DNA from: Cytobacillus firmus
Lineage (GTDB): Bacteria; Bacillota; Bacilli; Bacillales; Cytobacillaceae
Reading direction: 5' to 3'
NCBI RefSeq assembly: GCF_023657595.1
Contig: NZ_CP098323.1
Coordinates: 3,434,001-3,498,000, forward strand
DNA length: 64,000 bases
The notes beneath the pieces were generated by a model that ran no database searches, was not told the origin of the DNA, and saw only the letters and a program-made list of their open reading frames with translations. Shown one piece after another: positions 9,460 to 18,387 of this stretch (within the stretch, counting starts at the first letter, position 1; every line of letters begins with the position of its first letter). The translations under genes and the position numbers were made by a program.

Positions 9460-9488
9460 ATTATACCTTCAAGCACATTGACAAGCAA
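9460..9488 (-). promoter_or_regulatory. Sigma-A-type promoter of asnS
   Basis: On the minus strand, TTGCTT and TATAAT are separated by 17 bases and lie about 55 bp upstream of the asnS start. The -10 matches consensus and the -35 is four of six. Confidence 0.6.
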
Positions 9489-9533
9489 TAACAGTAAATT
9501 AGTAAACGCTCTAATTAGGCTGAAAACATAGAA

Positions 9534-9557
9534 GGAAGCCGGATACGATCCGGCTTT
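9534..9557 (-). terminator. Hairpin downstream of aspB
   Basis: AAGCCGGAT pairs with ATCCGGCTT around ACG, directly after the aspB stop. The T-tract on the minus strand is interrupted, so termination strength is uncertain. Confidence 0.5.
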
Positions 9558-9569
9558 CCCGTTTTACTA

Positions 9570-10760
9570 TTATTTTAAGTTCTTTTCAACAAATCCGTGC
9601 ATCCGTTCCACTGCCTTTTCTAATAACTCAAGAGAAGTTGCATAGGATAAACGGATATTATCCGGAGCGCCAAAACCTGATCCAGGAATGACTGCAACCA
9701 TCGCTTCCTCCAGAAGAGCCTCCACAAATTCATCGACACTCGCAAATCCGGTCAATTCTGCTGCCTTTTTTACATTAGGAAACAGATAAAATGCACCTTG
9801 TGGCTTTACACAGGTAAAGCCCGGAATGCTGATTAATTTATCATAGATAACGTTTAGTCGATGTTCGAATGCTTTTCTCATTTCTTCCAGTGTATCCTGC
9901 GGCCCGGCATATGCAGCGATTGAGCCATATTGTGCTGTTGTTGTCGGGTTGGATGTACTGTGGCTGGCAAGGTTGGTCATGGCTTTGATAATACTTTTAT
10001 TGCCTGCAGCATATCCAATTCTCCAGCCTGTCATAGAATGAGATTTAGATACCCCGTTAATTATTATGGTTTGTTCCTTAAGCTCAGGTGAAAGCTCAGC
10101 AATTGAAGTATGCTGATGGCTGCCATAAACCAGTTTTTCATAAATTTCATCAGAAACAATCAGAACATTATGCTTTAAACATACCTCTCCAAGCTCCTTT
10201 AATTCCTCTGCAGAATAAAGCATGCCTGTCGGGTTGCTTGGAGAGTTGATAATAACAGCCTTGGTTTTATCAGTTATGCTTTTGGCCAGCTGTTCCGGAG
10301 TGATTTTAAAGCCATTTTCTTCTCTTCCCTCTGCATAAACAGGAACACCCCCGGCTAGTTTAACCTGTTCAGGATAGCTGACCCAATATGGAATTGGGAT
10401 AATGACTTCATCCCCTTCATTCAGCAAGACCTGGAACAGTGTATATAAGCCATGCTTTGCCCCATTGGTTACGATGATTTGTGAAGCATCATATTCAAGT
10501 CCCTGATCTTTTTTAAACTTGTTTGCGATTTCTTTCTTTAATGCTGGAAGCCCTGCCGATGGTGTATATTTTGTATGACCCTCATTCATTGATTTCACGG
10601 CAGCATCAATGATATGCTGTGGCGTATTAAAGTCCGGCTCGCCTGCTCCCAATCCGATAACATCATGTCCCTGGGCCTTTAGCTCTTTTGCTTTAGCAGT
10701 GATTGCCAGAGTTGTTGATGGTGTTAATGCTTTTACTCTTTGTGCCAATTGAATCTCCAT
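9570..10760 (-). CDS. aspB: Aspartate aminotransferase
   Basis: PLP-dependent class I aminotransferase (Ib subgroup) interconverting aspartate and oxaloacetate with glutamate and 2-oxoglutarate. The 396-residue protein has the PLP lysine at K239 (NGVSKSHSMTGWR), the substrate-binding start GLGAGEPDFNTP and the NPTG motif. ATG 10760, with GGGAGG upstream, reproduces the B. subtilis N-terminus, so the upstream ATG is rejected. It follows ypmA and ypmB on the same strand, as in B. subtilis. Confidence 0.95.
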   Translation of the reverse strand: MEIQLAQRVKALTPSTTLAITAKAKELKAQGHDVIGLGAGEPDFNTPQHIIDAAVKSMNEGHTKYTPSAGLPALKKEIANKFKKDQGLEYDASQIIVTNGAKHGLYTLFQVLLNEGDEVIIPIPYWVSYPEQVKLAGGVPVYAEGREENGFKITPEQLAKSITDKTKAVIINSPSNPTGMLYSAEELKELGEVCLKHNVLIVSDEIYEKLVYGSHQHTSIAELSPELKEQTIIINGVSKSHSMTGWRIGYAAGNKSIIKAMTNLASHSTSNPTTTAQYGSIAAYAGPQDTLEEMRKAFEHRLNVIYDKLISIPGFTCVKPQGAFYLFPNVKKAAELTGFASVDEFVEALLEEAMVAVIPGSGFGAPDNIRLSYATSLELLEKAVERMHGFVEKNLK

Positions 10761-10811
10761 TGCTTGCTTCCTCCCGATTTTCTCCTGCATTGTGGCGGTG
10801 AATGCCTCAAG

Positions 10812-11285
10812 CTACAGGTTTTCAATTTTTTTCAGCCATTCCCCTGTTTTAAAATCTATATAGTAATAATTTATTAAATTACTGCCCGAACGGTAATGAA
10901 TTTCCCATAATGGAATATTTTTCTCCATTCCCAGCCGAACAGACACGATCTCAGCAGCATTTTTCTCTTGCTTGAGCCTGTTAATGGCTTCATTTTTGGA
11001 AATTCCATCAGATTGCTTCAGTGAGACGATTTTTCCCTTTTTTTCCGGAACCCAGACATATATGCTTGTACCATCATGGTCTTTGCCTTCAATCACATAG
11101 AAGGTCTCTGTTCCATGATATAAATTGAAATCTTCAGCTTCAGAAAGATCCGTTTCCTGTTTTGCAATCTCAACTGCCTTTGATTCTGCTGCCCTCACTG
11201 GCTTCGTGCTGTTTAAGTAAATGAAAGAGCCTGCTCCAATGCTTATGACAAGCAGAATAATGATACCCCATAAAATTTTTTTCAT
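10812..11285 (-). CDS. ypmB: YpmB-like membrane-anchored protein (DUF5590/PepSY-like)
   Basis: This 157-residue protein has an uncleaved-looking N-terminal membrane helix (about 5-25) followed by an extracellular domain resembling tandem PepSY-like folds, such as occur in propeptides and in YpeB. The YYYIDFKTGEWLKKIENL end is typical of such modules. It lies between ypmA and aspB as in B. subtilis. The function is unknown; a role at the cell surface is inferred only from topology. Confidence 0.8.
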   Translation of the reverse strand: MKKILWGIIILLVISIGAGSFIYLNSTKPVRAAESKAVEIAKQETDLSEAEDFNLYHGTETFYVIEGKDHDGTSIYVWVPEKKGKIVSLKQSDGISKNEAINRLKQEKNAAEIVSVRLGMEKNIPLWEIHYRSGSNLINYYYIDFKTGEWLKKIENL

Positions 11286-11300
11286 GTCTCAATCACTCTT

Positions 11301-11471
11301 TTATGTACGATAAATCGTAAAAATCGCTTTATTTTGGTCTTCCTGATCAAGCGCCAAACCGAACATCAAGTCTTTTTCTTTTAACGTTCTATTCAGTGCA
11401 TCAACAATTTTATACAGATCCGGGCTTTGCTGGATCTTCACCGTAGATAAAACCTCAATTTTGCTTTCCAT
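11301..11471 (-). CDS. ypmA: YpmA family protein (DUF4264)
   Basis: A 56-residue cytosolic protein beginning MESKIEVLSTVKIQQSPDLY and ending FTIYRT. GAGGAGG lies about 9 bases before the ATG, and the stop is 15 bp before the ypmB start, so the two are probably co-transcribed. Size, position and sequence fit B. subtilis YpmA. Function unknown. Confidence 0.8.
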   Translation of the reverse strand: MESKIEVLSTVKIQQSPDLYKIVDALNRTLKEKDLMFGLALDQEDQNKAIFTIYRT

Positions 11472-11633
11472 TCTGGAATTCCTCCTCAGCCTCTACAATA
11501 TTTGTAACTTATATACCCAACCGTTAAGGTTAAACTAATTTTACAAAGAAATAATTCTCAGTAACAGTATAACAGCAGAAATGATCAACTGGTATTAAAA
11601 CAATACAAATTTTCTTCTGGTCCACCACGTCAT

Positions 11634-11685
11634 GCTGCGCCATAAGCGCAGCTTTTTCGTTTCCTGCCTTTTCAAAAGGCAGGAA
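11634..11685. other. Two adjacent strong hairpins upstream of ypmA
   Basis: GCTGCGC/GCGCAGC (11634-11652, followed on the plus strand by TTTTTCGTTT) is followed by a near-perfect 25-bp palindrome, TTCCTGCCTTTT with AAAAGGCAGGAA, at 11661-11685. The T-run faces the plus strand, where no gene ends, so these do not act as an obvious terminator for the minus-strand genes around them. The role is unknown. Confidence 0.6.
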
Positions 11686-11725
11686 CTTAGCTGAGTTACA
11701 ATAATTAGCCGCCAAAAATTAATTG

Positions 11726-11762
11726 CCTTCACAAAATCTTCCCTGGGAATTTTTCATGAAGG
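11726..11762 (-). terminator. Imperfect terminator hairpin after the MBL-fold gene
   Basis: An 18-bp arm starting CCTTCA pairs, with wobble and two mismatches, with the arm ending TGAAGG around a CCAGGG centre. It starts 13 bp beyond the stop at 11775 and is followed by a short T-tract on the minus strand. Confidence 0.5.
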
Positions 11763-11774
11763 TTCATTTTCTGT

Positions 11775-12623
11775 TTATTTGAACTCCTCATCCGGGAAAA
11801 TCGTGAATAGCTCATAATTAACGTCTGTAAATTTGATGGTGACCGTACCGTGCTTTCTTGTATAATATACATCAACCCAGGCATCATTTAACAGCCGAAA
11901 CAGATCTGAATCATGTTTTATGGATGGTCTATAAAAAAGAATAGCGATCTGGGGATCCAGATGTTTAATCATCTCTTCTGATATAGAGCCATTCCCTCCA
12001 AACGCAGGAAGTTTAACAATATTAACATTTGATAACTCTTTTTTCATAAGAAATTCTTTGGCTTCCGGACTTGTCGAGTTCATAAACAATACCCGATGTC
12101 TTTGGAATATAAAAGAAATATCCATTCCTTCACCCAGGTCACTGCCTTCGTATAAAACTTCTGCATGTAATCCCGGAAAAAGCTGCTGCTTCGCATTTTG
12201 TTTCCAGGCATGACAATCGAGATCACTTATTCCTTTTTCAGACTTCAGTTCTGAAAGGGCAGATTCATTCGCTATAATTTCCCTTACCCCAAAGTTTTTA
12301 ATAAGCCATTTAAGGCTTGCCTTATTATATAATTCTTCATCTGTCAGGATGACTGCTGAAATCTGATTAACGCCATATAATTCAAGAAGCTTTCTTAATT
12401 CACCCTCAGTTCCCTGCCCACCGGTGTTAATGAGGATTTTTTCGTCATTTCCATGATGAATTAAGGCAGACTCGCCATCCGATAGAGAAAAAAACGTAAT
12501 AGCCAATTCATCACTTTTTAGTTTTAGGTCAATGCTTTCCACTTTAACAGGAACTGCCGGTGAATCTTTCGGTATGTAATACCAATTCGCAAACAGCAGC
12601 ATAAAGGCGAACAGCACGTTCAT
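11775..12623 (-). CDS. Degenerate ComEC/metallo-beta-lactamase-fold secreted or anchored protein
   Basis: This 282-residue protein begins with a hydrophobic leader (about 1-15), so it is probably secreted or anchored. Residues about 40-265 look like the extracellular beta-lactamase-like domain of ComEC: the opening FFSLSDGESALIHHG resembles the family's FLDVGQGDAILI, and LINTGG resembles LIDTGG. The metal motif HxHxDH is missing; the equivalent stretch reads VILTDEELYNKASLKWL. Thus the fold is likely kept but hydrolase chemistry is not. B. subtilis has no gene here that I recall. Function unknown. Confidence 0.55.
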   Translation of the reverse strand: MNVLFAFMLLFANWYYIPKDSPAVPVKVESIDLKLKSDELAITFFSLSDGESALIHHGNDEKILINTGGQGTEGELRKLLELYGVNQISAVILTDEELYNKASLKWLIKNFGVREIIANESALSELKSEKGISDLDCHAWKQNAKQQLFPGLHAEVLYEGSDLGEGMDISFIFQRHRVLFMNSTSPEAKEFLMKKELSNVNIVKLPAFGGNGSISEEMIKHLDPQIAILFYRPSIKHDSDLFRLLNDAWVDVYYTRKHGTVTIKFTDVNYELFTIFPDEEFK

Positions 12624-12670
12624 CTTTCCATCCTCCTACATTGAAACAAAAGCAGACTGAGGGTTTATTT

Positions 12671-12938
12671 AAAAGGCTCTTTTCAAAGATTGTTGTTTTT
12701 GGTTAATGAATTTAGCCCGTTGATTTCCGCTCCAGGCACGCAGCGAACCCGCGGGGAGGAATGCGAGCCTCCTCGGCTTCGCCTGCGGGGTCTCACACTT
12801 CCCTCTCCTCCCGCAGGACATTGAATAAGCTTCCTAGATTGAACACCGCACGAAGGAAATGCGTCAGCATTTTCGAGGATCAAGTGTCCACAGCGAAGAT
12901 CAACTCAGCAAATTAACTAAGTTATGAAAAAGCTACAT
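12671..12938 (+). repeat. Dispersed MITE-like repeat, copy 1 (diverged)
   Basis: This shares with three other copies in the window the left end AAAAGGCTCTTTTC, the core CCGTTGATTTCCGCTCCAGG and GCGGGG, and the blocks ACACCGCACGAAG and CATTTTCGAGGATC. Its right end is diverged. It fills most of the 440-bp gap between the MBL-fold gene and dinG. The short reading frames in it are not conserved as proteins. Confidence 0.8.
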
Positions 12939-13061
12939 ATCACAAATAGCCATTTAAAATTAAAACCCAACAAATTTATAATGTGTTAATCATCTAAATT
13001 TATCCTGCATTACAGACCTTTGTTCATCATAAAGGAATGAAAGTGAAAATACACAAAACGT

Positions 13062-15863
13062 TTATAGCCAATTATTTATCAAATCAACAATTTCTTCAAT
13101 ATGGCTTTTCTCGACAGGAATGGGCGGAATGGAATCCAGGAATGCTTTCCCATATCTTGCGGTGATGATTCTCCGGTCAAATATCACGATGACTCCCCTG
13201 TCGGAACTTGTTCTGATTAATCTCCCTACACCCTGCTTAAAGCGGATAATTGCCTCGGGCAATGAGTATTCGGAAAACGGGTTTTTTCCTTTATTGGCAA
13301 TTTGCTCATTTTTTGCCTGTGCCATTGGTTCATCAGGCGGTGAAAAAGGCAGTCTTACAATAACAAGACAGGAAAGATCCTCACCCGGGATATCCACACC
13401 TTCCCAAAAGCTGCTTGTCCCTAAGAGGATGGCTTTATCAAAACGCTGGAAATTTCTCGTTAGCCTTGACCTGCTCCCGCTTGTCACACCCTGGGCGATG
13501 ATAGCATAGTCCTCCAGAAATCCTGATTCCTTAATAAGCTCATGGGTTTTCCTTAACATTTCATGCGAAGTGAAAAGAATCAGCATTCTTCCCTTTGCTG
13601 CTTCCGCAATGGAAATAATATGCTCGGTTATGGAGGCCACATACTCCTCGAGCGGTACTGCATTAACTTCAGGCAAATCATCAGAAACCACTAGTTTAAC
13701 CTGATTCTGATAATCAAAAGGAGATTGAATCTGCTTTAGAGTGCATTGCTGTTCCTCCAGACCTAATTCTTTTACGATAAAACTAAAGGAATTTTTTACA
13801 GATAAAGTGGCAGATGTAATGACCGCACTTTCCTTTCGGCTGAAGAATTGATCTTTAAGGTATTCAGAAACCGATACTGGCTGTGCATAAACCGTTGTGG
13901 CATTTTGTGCTGCGCGTGTATCCATTTCTACCCATACAACAAATTCGGAGGCCGGCAAATGAAAGATATGCTCTAAGTCTTCTTTCATATCCCGCAAATC
14001 ATCCAAAATAGAAGCCACTTCCTCCATTAATGCCTTTTCCTCAAGAGACAGGACCGATTTAATTGCTGAAACTGCGCATACACGACTGTCTATCGCCTGG
14101 ATTAAATCCTTAAGCATAAATCCAAAACGTTCGGCACCCGCTAATACAGCCTTCGTTTCCTTATTGGCAGTACTATTATTAAATCTTACTGAAATTCGAT
14201 TTACGCTTTTTTTGGCTTTATTGTACTTCTTAGCATAAATCGCTATTATTCTGAACAATTCATCCATTTCATGAAGAATATCAGCTATTAATTGGTTGAC
14301 TTCAAAAGAATGCATGAAATCATCCCGTGTCCCTGCTTTCTCTTCCACCAGCTTCTCAAGCTTATAATAGAGCTGTTTCTGTTCCATCATTCCAATTTGT
14401 CCAAGCATCAGCCGCACTGATAAATAATCCAGCTTGTTTCCGAAATGTTTCCCGGAAGCCTTAACAAAATGATGCCCTTCATCGATCACCACATGGCTGA
14501 ATTCCGGCAAAATAGCAGTACTTGCTGTAAGATCCGTTAATAGCAGTGAATGATTCGTAATAATGATATCTGCCTTTTGTGCTTCCTTTCTTGCCCTCAA
14601 ATAAAAATCTCTCGATATCCACGACTTATCCTGCAAAAAAGCTGTTTCATCATTCTTTATTCTGCTCCAGTAAATCATCCCGCCGCTTGACAGGTTTAAT
14701 TCATCAATATCACCAGTGTCAGTCTCCAGAAGCCATACAAGAATCTGCATTTTGCTGAGGATTGTATCATAATTATCTTCATCATCTCTTAGTGTTTGAA
14801 CGAACCTCGCGAGGCTGATATAGTGGCTTCTCCCCTTCAGCAATACAGTACTAAGCGGGAATGACAGCATTTTTTGCAGCAGAGGAACATCCTTTGAAAG
14901 CAGCTGCTCCTGCAGCTGTGTTGTATATGTACTGATAATGACAGTTCTGCCGCTCTCCTTTGCATGTAAAGCCGCCGGAACAAGGTATGCCAGGGATTTA
15001 CCAACACCAGTTCCTGCCTCTATTAATGCATGCTGTTTATTTTTGAAGGCTTCATAAACCGAATCCATCATGATAAACTGGCCTTGCCTTTTTTCATAGG
15101 ACGGGAAAGCTTTAACGAACAACGCCTGTTTTTCCTCTTCACGGAAAGGAAAGGCCTGAAGTCCGGATCCTGCAGATTCCTGTGGTTCTGTTCCTTTTTT
15201 TAAAGCAATACCTCTGTGAACTTCAATATCATCTGCCAATTGCTCAATCTTGCTTTCATTAATTAAAATGTGCTCGTCCAATAATATATCCAGATCACTT
15301 TTTAAGCCTCCAGACAGCTTATGCAGCCGTTCTATGGTGGTATGAGGAAGGTTATTAAGCTTGTTTAACAATATTAACAGGAGCTCAGCGGTAACATATG
15401 CATCGCTGTCAGCCTGATGGGGGCGTTCATGATCAAGGCCTTCCCTGAGTGCGAGATCCGATAATTTGTAGCTATCTGCAGTGGGAAAAAGAATTCTGGC
15501 CATCTCCACTGTATCAAGAACAGGACCGTAAAACCCGTTATATCCCGCTTCAATCAATTCTTCCTGTAAAAAGGACAAATCAAATAAAACATTGTGAGCC
15601 ACAAAATAGGCACCCTCGAGCAAAGTCAGGACTTTAGGGGCAATCTCCGAGAAAAGCGGGGCATTCTCTACCATTTCATCTGACAAACCTGTCAGTTCTT
15701 CTATGAAAGGGGGAATGGATTGCTCCGGGTTTATAAGGGAGGAATACTGCTCTGTAATTATTCCGTTTTCGATCACCACAGCAGCGAATTGTATTATTTT
15801 ATCGCCTTTTTTCGGGGCGTTACCGGTTGTTTCCAAATCCACTACAACATATTTATTACCCAT
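13062..15863 (-). CDS. dinG: DinG-type exonuclease/helicase-like protein
   Basis: This 933-residue protein joins an N-terminal DEDDh 3'-5' exonuclease (about 1-175: VVDLETTG, HNVLFDLSFL, HQADSDAYVT) to an XPD/DinG-like superfamily 2 core with Walker A EAGTGVGKS near 287-295 and a DEGH box (VVIDEGHHF). The iron-sulfur cysteines of E. coli DinG are absent: the region after LLKGRSHY has no cysteine cluster. This is the Firmicute DinG architecture; in S. aureus the equivalent is a nuclease rather than a robust helicase. ATG 15863 follows GAGGTG by 7 bases. Confidence 0.92.
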   Translation of the reverse strand: MGNKYVVVDLETTGNAPKKGDKIIQFAAVVIENGIITEQYSSLINPEQSIPPFIEELTGLSDEMVENAPLFSEIAPKVLTLLEGAYFVAHNVLFDLSFLQEELIEAGYNGFYGPVLDTVEMARILFPTADSYKLSDLALREGLDHERPHQADSDAYVTAELLLILLNKLNNLPHTTIERLHKLSGGLKSDLDILLDEHILINESKIEQLADDIEVHRGIALKKGTEPQESAGSGLQAFPFREEEKQALFVKAFPSYEKRQGQFIMMDSVYEAFKNKQHALIEAGTGVGKSLAYLVPAALHAKESGRTVIISTYTTQLQEQLLSKDVPLLQKMLSFPLSTVLLKGRSHYISLARFVQTLRDDEDNYDTILSKMQILVWLLETDTGDIDELNLSSGGMIYWSRIKNDETAFLQDKSWISRDFYLRARKEAQKADIIITNHSLLLTDLTASTAILPEFSHVVIDEGHHFVKASGKHFGNKLDYLSVRLMLGQIGMMEQKQLYYKLEKLVEEKAGTRDDFMHSFEVNQLIADILHEMDELFRIIAIYAKKYNKAKKSVNRISVRFNNSTANKETKAVLAGAERFGFMLKDLIQAIDSRVCAVSAIKSVLSLEEKALMEEVASILDDLRDMKEDLEHIFHLPASEFVVWVEMDTRAAQNATTVYAQPVSVSEYLKDQFFSRKESAVITSATLSVKNSFSFIVKELGLEEQQCTLKQIQSPFDYQNQVKLVVSDDLPEVNAVPLEEYVASITEHIISIAEAAKGRMLILFTSHEMLRKTHELIKESGFLEDYAIIAQGVTSGSRSRLTRNFQRFDKAILLGTSSFWEGVDIPGEDLSCLVIVRLPFSPPDEPMAQAKNEQIANKGKNPFSEYSLPEAIIRFKQGVGRLIRTSSDRGVIVIFDRRIITARYGKAFLDSIPPIPVEKSHIEEIVDLINNWL

Positions 15864-16031
15864 GGCTAACACCTCTATATTCAGTCATTCAAAAGGTATC
15901 ATAAAAACGGAAAAAGAAAAAGGCAAATCCTTTTTCTCTTTATTTTCTTCCACCTGCTTAGGTCCCTTATTCACTGACTATTATAAAAAAGAGCCGAAGC
16001 TCCTTAAGAGTTCCGCTCTAGTTAAAATACA

Positions 16032-16415
16032 TTATAGCACTGTACTTTCAGGCTCTGCATGTATCATGTCAGCGATGCGATTGCTGCTGTCCATTATGGC
16101 TACCTTTGGTTCATGATAAGGCACCTTGTCATCCGGAACAAGAGCATAAGAAATGATAATGACAATATCGCCTTCCTGAACAAGACGTGCAGCTGCACCA
16201 TTCACGCAGATTACTCCGCTGCCTCTTTCCCCTGGGATAATATAGGTTTCAAATCTAGCACCATTGTTATTATTAACGATTTGAACCTTTTCATTAGGTG
16301 CCATTCCTACCGCTTCAATAATGTCCGTATCAATTGTGATGCTGCCAACATAATTCAGATTGGCTTCTGTTACTGTTGCACGATGGATCTTGCCATTCAT
16401 CATGGTGCGAAACAT
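16032..16415 (-). CDS. panD: Aspartate 1-decarboxylase proenzyme
   Basis: Makes beta-alanine for pantothenate and coenzyme A. The 127-residue proenzyme has the self-cleavage site G24-S25 (NYVGSITID), which yields the pyruvoyl-bearing alpha chain. The [20 protein letters not shown] start is canonical. It is the last gene of panB-panC-panD, 14 bp after panC, so all three are probably one transcript. Confidence 0.96.
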   Translation of the reverse strand: MFRTMMNGKIHRATVTEANLNYVGSITIDTDIIEAVGMAPNEKVQIVNNNNGARFETYIIPGERGSGVICVNGAAARLVQEGDIVIIISYALVPDDKVPYHEPKVAIMDSSNRIADMIHAEPESTVL

Positions 16416-16429
16416 GCTGCCTTCCTCCC

Positions 16430-17287
16430 TTAGCTTTCTTTTTTCACTGATATTATTGCGTTATCTATTAAACGGGCCTTTTTGAATTTAACGGCCATAG
16501 CGATAATGATTTTCTCTTCCAAACAGGAAAGCAGTTTAAGATCTGGATAGGATAGAATCTCAATATAATCTATTTCTCCGCTTGTGTTTTTTTTAATAAA
16601 TTCCCTGATTCTCCGGAGAATCCTCGCTGGATCGTATTCCCCTTCAGCTATTAGAGTCTCCGCCATTATAAGACTTTTATAGAGAGCAGATGCCTGATCG
16701 CGTTCTGCCGGCAGAAGATGCACGTTCCGTGAGCTCTTAGCAAGACCATCTTCTTCCCTGACGGTCTGAACAGGGATAATCTCCACTGGAATATTAAGAT
16801 CTCTTACAAGCCCGTCAACGACAGCCACCTGCTGGGCATCCTTCATCCCAAAATACACTTTATCCGGCTGAACAATGTTGAACAGTTTTATCAGAACTGT
16901 GGCAACACCATCAAAATGGCCGGGCCGTGATTTTCCGCATAAAACATCTGTCCGCTCCTGTACCTTAGCCGTTACCGACAGTGCTGCAGGATACATATCT
17001 TCTGCTGAAGGAAAAAAAAGATAATCGCAGCCCTCTTTCTCTGCAAGGCTGCTGTCACGCTCTAAATCCCTTGGGTATGTCGCTAAATCTTCTTTAGGTC
17101 CAAATTGCAGCGGATTGACAAAGATGCTGACCACTGTAACATCGTTTTCTTTCCTGGCATTCTGTAATAATGAAAGATGGCCTTCATGCAAATAGCCCAT
17201 TGTGGGGACAAACCCGATTGTTTTTCCTTCCCTCTTAAGCTGTAAAGCAATCCTTTGCATTTCTCTTATATCAGTAATCGTTCTCAT
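16430..17287 (-). CDS. panC: Pantothenate synthetase
   Basis: ATP-dependent condensation of pantoate with beta-alanine. The 285-residue protein has the HIGH-like nucleotide-binding motif in [12 protein letters not shown] and the downstream KSSRN ([10 protein letters not shown]-type) signature as [10 protein letters not shown]. The ATG overlaps the panB stop by 4 bp (ATGA), implying translational coupling. It lies between panB and panD in the usual order. Confidence 0.96.
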   Translation of the reverse strand: MRTITDIREMQRIALQLKREGKTIGFVPTMGYLHEGHLSLLQNARKENDVTVVSIFVNPLQFGPKEDLATYPRDLERDSSLAEKEGCDYLFFPSAEDMYPAALSVTAKVQERTDVLCGKSRPGHFDGVATVLIKLFNIVQPDKVYFGMKDAQQVAVVDGLVRDLNIPVEIIPVQTVREEDGLAKSSRNVHLLPAERDQASALYKSLIMAETLIAEGEYDPARILRRIREFIKKNTSGEIDYIEILSYPDLKLLSCLEEKIIIAMAVKFKKARLIDNAIISVKKES

Positions 17288-18120
17288 GCTTTTCCTCCAT
17301 ACAGACTCAGCAGCTCTTCCTCTTTCATCCTGAAAGAATGGGAATCATCAGGAAATGCTCCATTCTTCACTTCATCGGAATATTTAGTAAGGCTGTCGCC
17401 GATAATCGGATTCAGATTTTCATACTGTTTCACGAACTTTGGAACACGATCTACACCGTATCCTAATACATCATGGTACACAAGGACCTGTCCATCTGTA
17501 TCCTTGCCGGCTCCGATTCCAATGACTGGAATCGTTAATTCTTCCGTGATCTGCCTTGCCAGCTGTTTTGGAACACACTCAAGGACAAGAGCAAAGGCTC
17601 CGGCTCTCTCACATTCCCTGGCATCATCAATCAGCTTTCTGGCTGCTTCAGCGTTTTTCCCCTGGACCTTATAGCCTCCAAGGACCCCCACGGATTGTGG
17701 TGTCAGGCCGAGATGGGCAACAACAGGAATGCCTGCTTTTGTTAACGCACCAATTTGTTGTGCGACTTCATCACCGCCTTCAAGCTTAACAGCATGTGCA
17801 CCTGTCTCCTGAATGAGCCTTGCCCCATTTAACAGTGTATCTTTTACGGACAAATGATAGCTCATAAACGGCATGTCAATCACAATGAATGTATGTTGTG
17901 CCCCTCGTTTAACAGCTTTTCCGTGATGAATCATATCCTCCATCGTAACAGGAACGGTTGAATCATAGCCCAGCACTACCATCCCAAGCGAATCCCCAAC
18001 AAGTATCATGTCCACATTGGCTTTTTCAGCCTGTTTGGCAGCAGGGAAATCATAGGCGGTCAGCATGACAATTTTCTCATCATTTTCCTTCATTTTTAAA
18101 AAGTCTGTTGTTTGCTTCAT
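17284..18120 (-). CDS. panB: 3-methyl-2-oxobutanoate hydroxymethyltransferase
   Basis: First committed step of pantothenate synthesis: transfers a one-carbon unit from methylene-tetrahydrofolate to 2-oxoisovalerate. The TIM-barrel sequence shows the metal site Asp in LVGDSLGMV, plus MSYHLSV and [19 protein letters not shown]. Two tandem ATGs exist; 18120 has a better spacing (7) from AAGGAGG and matches the B. subtilis N-terminus. First gene of panBCD; a terminator separates it from the upstream birA. Confidence 0.95.
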   Translation of the reverse strand: MKQTTDFLKMKENDEKIVMLTAYDFPAAKQAEKANVDMILVGDSLGMVVLGYDSTVPVTMEDMIHHGKAVKRGAQHTFIVIDMPFMSYHLSVKDTLLNGARLIQETGAHAVKLEGGDEVAQQIGALTKAGIPVVAHLGLTPQSVGVLGGYKVQGKNAEAARKLIDDARECERAGAFALVLECVPKQLARQITEELTIPVIGIGAGKDTDGQVLVYHDVLGYGVDRVPKFVKQYENLNPIIGDSLTKYSDEVKNGAFPDDSHSFRMKEEELLSLYGGKA

Positions 18121-18183
18121 CATTCGTCCTCCTTATGCAGGAAGAGGCAATAAAACTATAATGAGTTATAAAGACAGAACATT

Positions 18184-18214
18184 AAAAAAATCCTTCTGTC
18201 GGCAGAAGGATTTT
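18184..18214 (-). terminator. Terminator of the bsh-cca-birA transcript
   Basis: AAAATCCTTCTG pairs with CAGAAGGATTTT around a four-base loop. On the minus strand it is followed by seven Ts. It separates birA from panB. Confidence 0.85.
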
Positions 18215-18387
18215 ACATTAGCTCATATATCAGTTCATCCCTCTGTCCCGGTCCATTTTTCGGATCTAGGCAGATATATTATATTTGCGTTTCCTTAAGA
18301 AAGGTGCAGTTCTGTTAAGGATACTGCCCATAAAAAGTATATCAAAAAGGCAATTGAGTTGGCTATAAAAAATTTCAGGCCGGCATT

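Noticed and set aside
9407-9569. T-box leader for asnS
   Set aside because: The leader is only about 50 bases after the promoter, with no specifier stem or T-box sequence.
11530-11715. 61-residue open frame on the minus strand upstream of ypmA
   Set aside because: It runs through two strong hairpins, has no ribosome binding site and has odd composition.
13120-13509. Antisense frames opposite dinG and other housekeeping genes
   Set aside because: They overlap well-supported genes in full and show no independent start signals.
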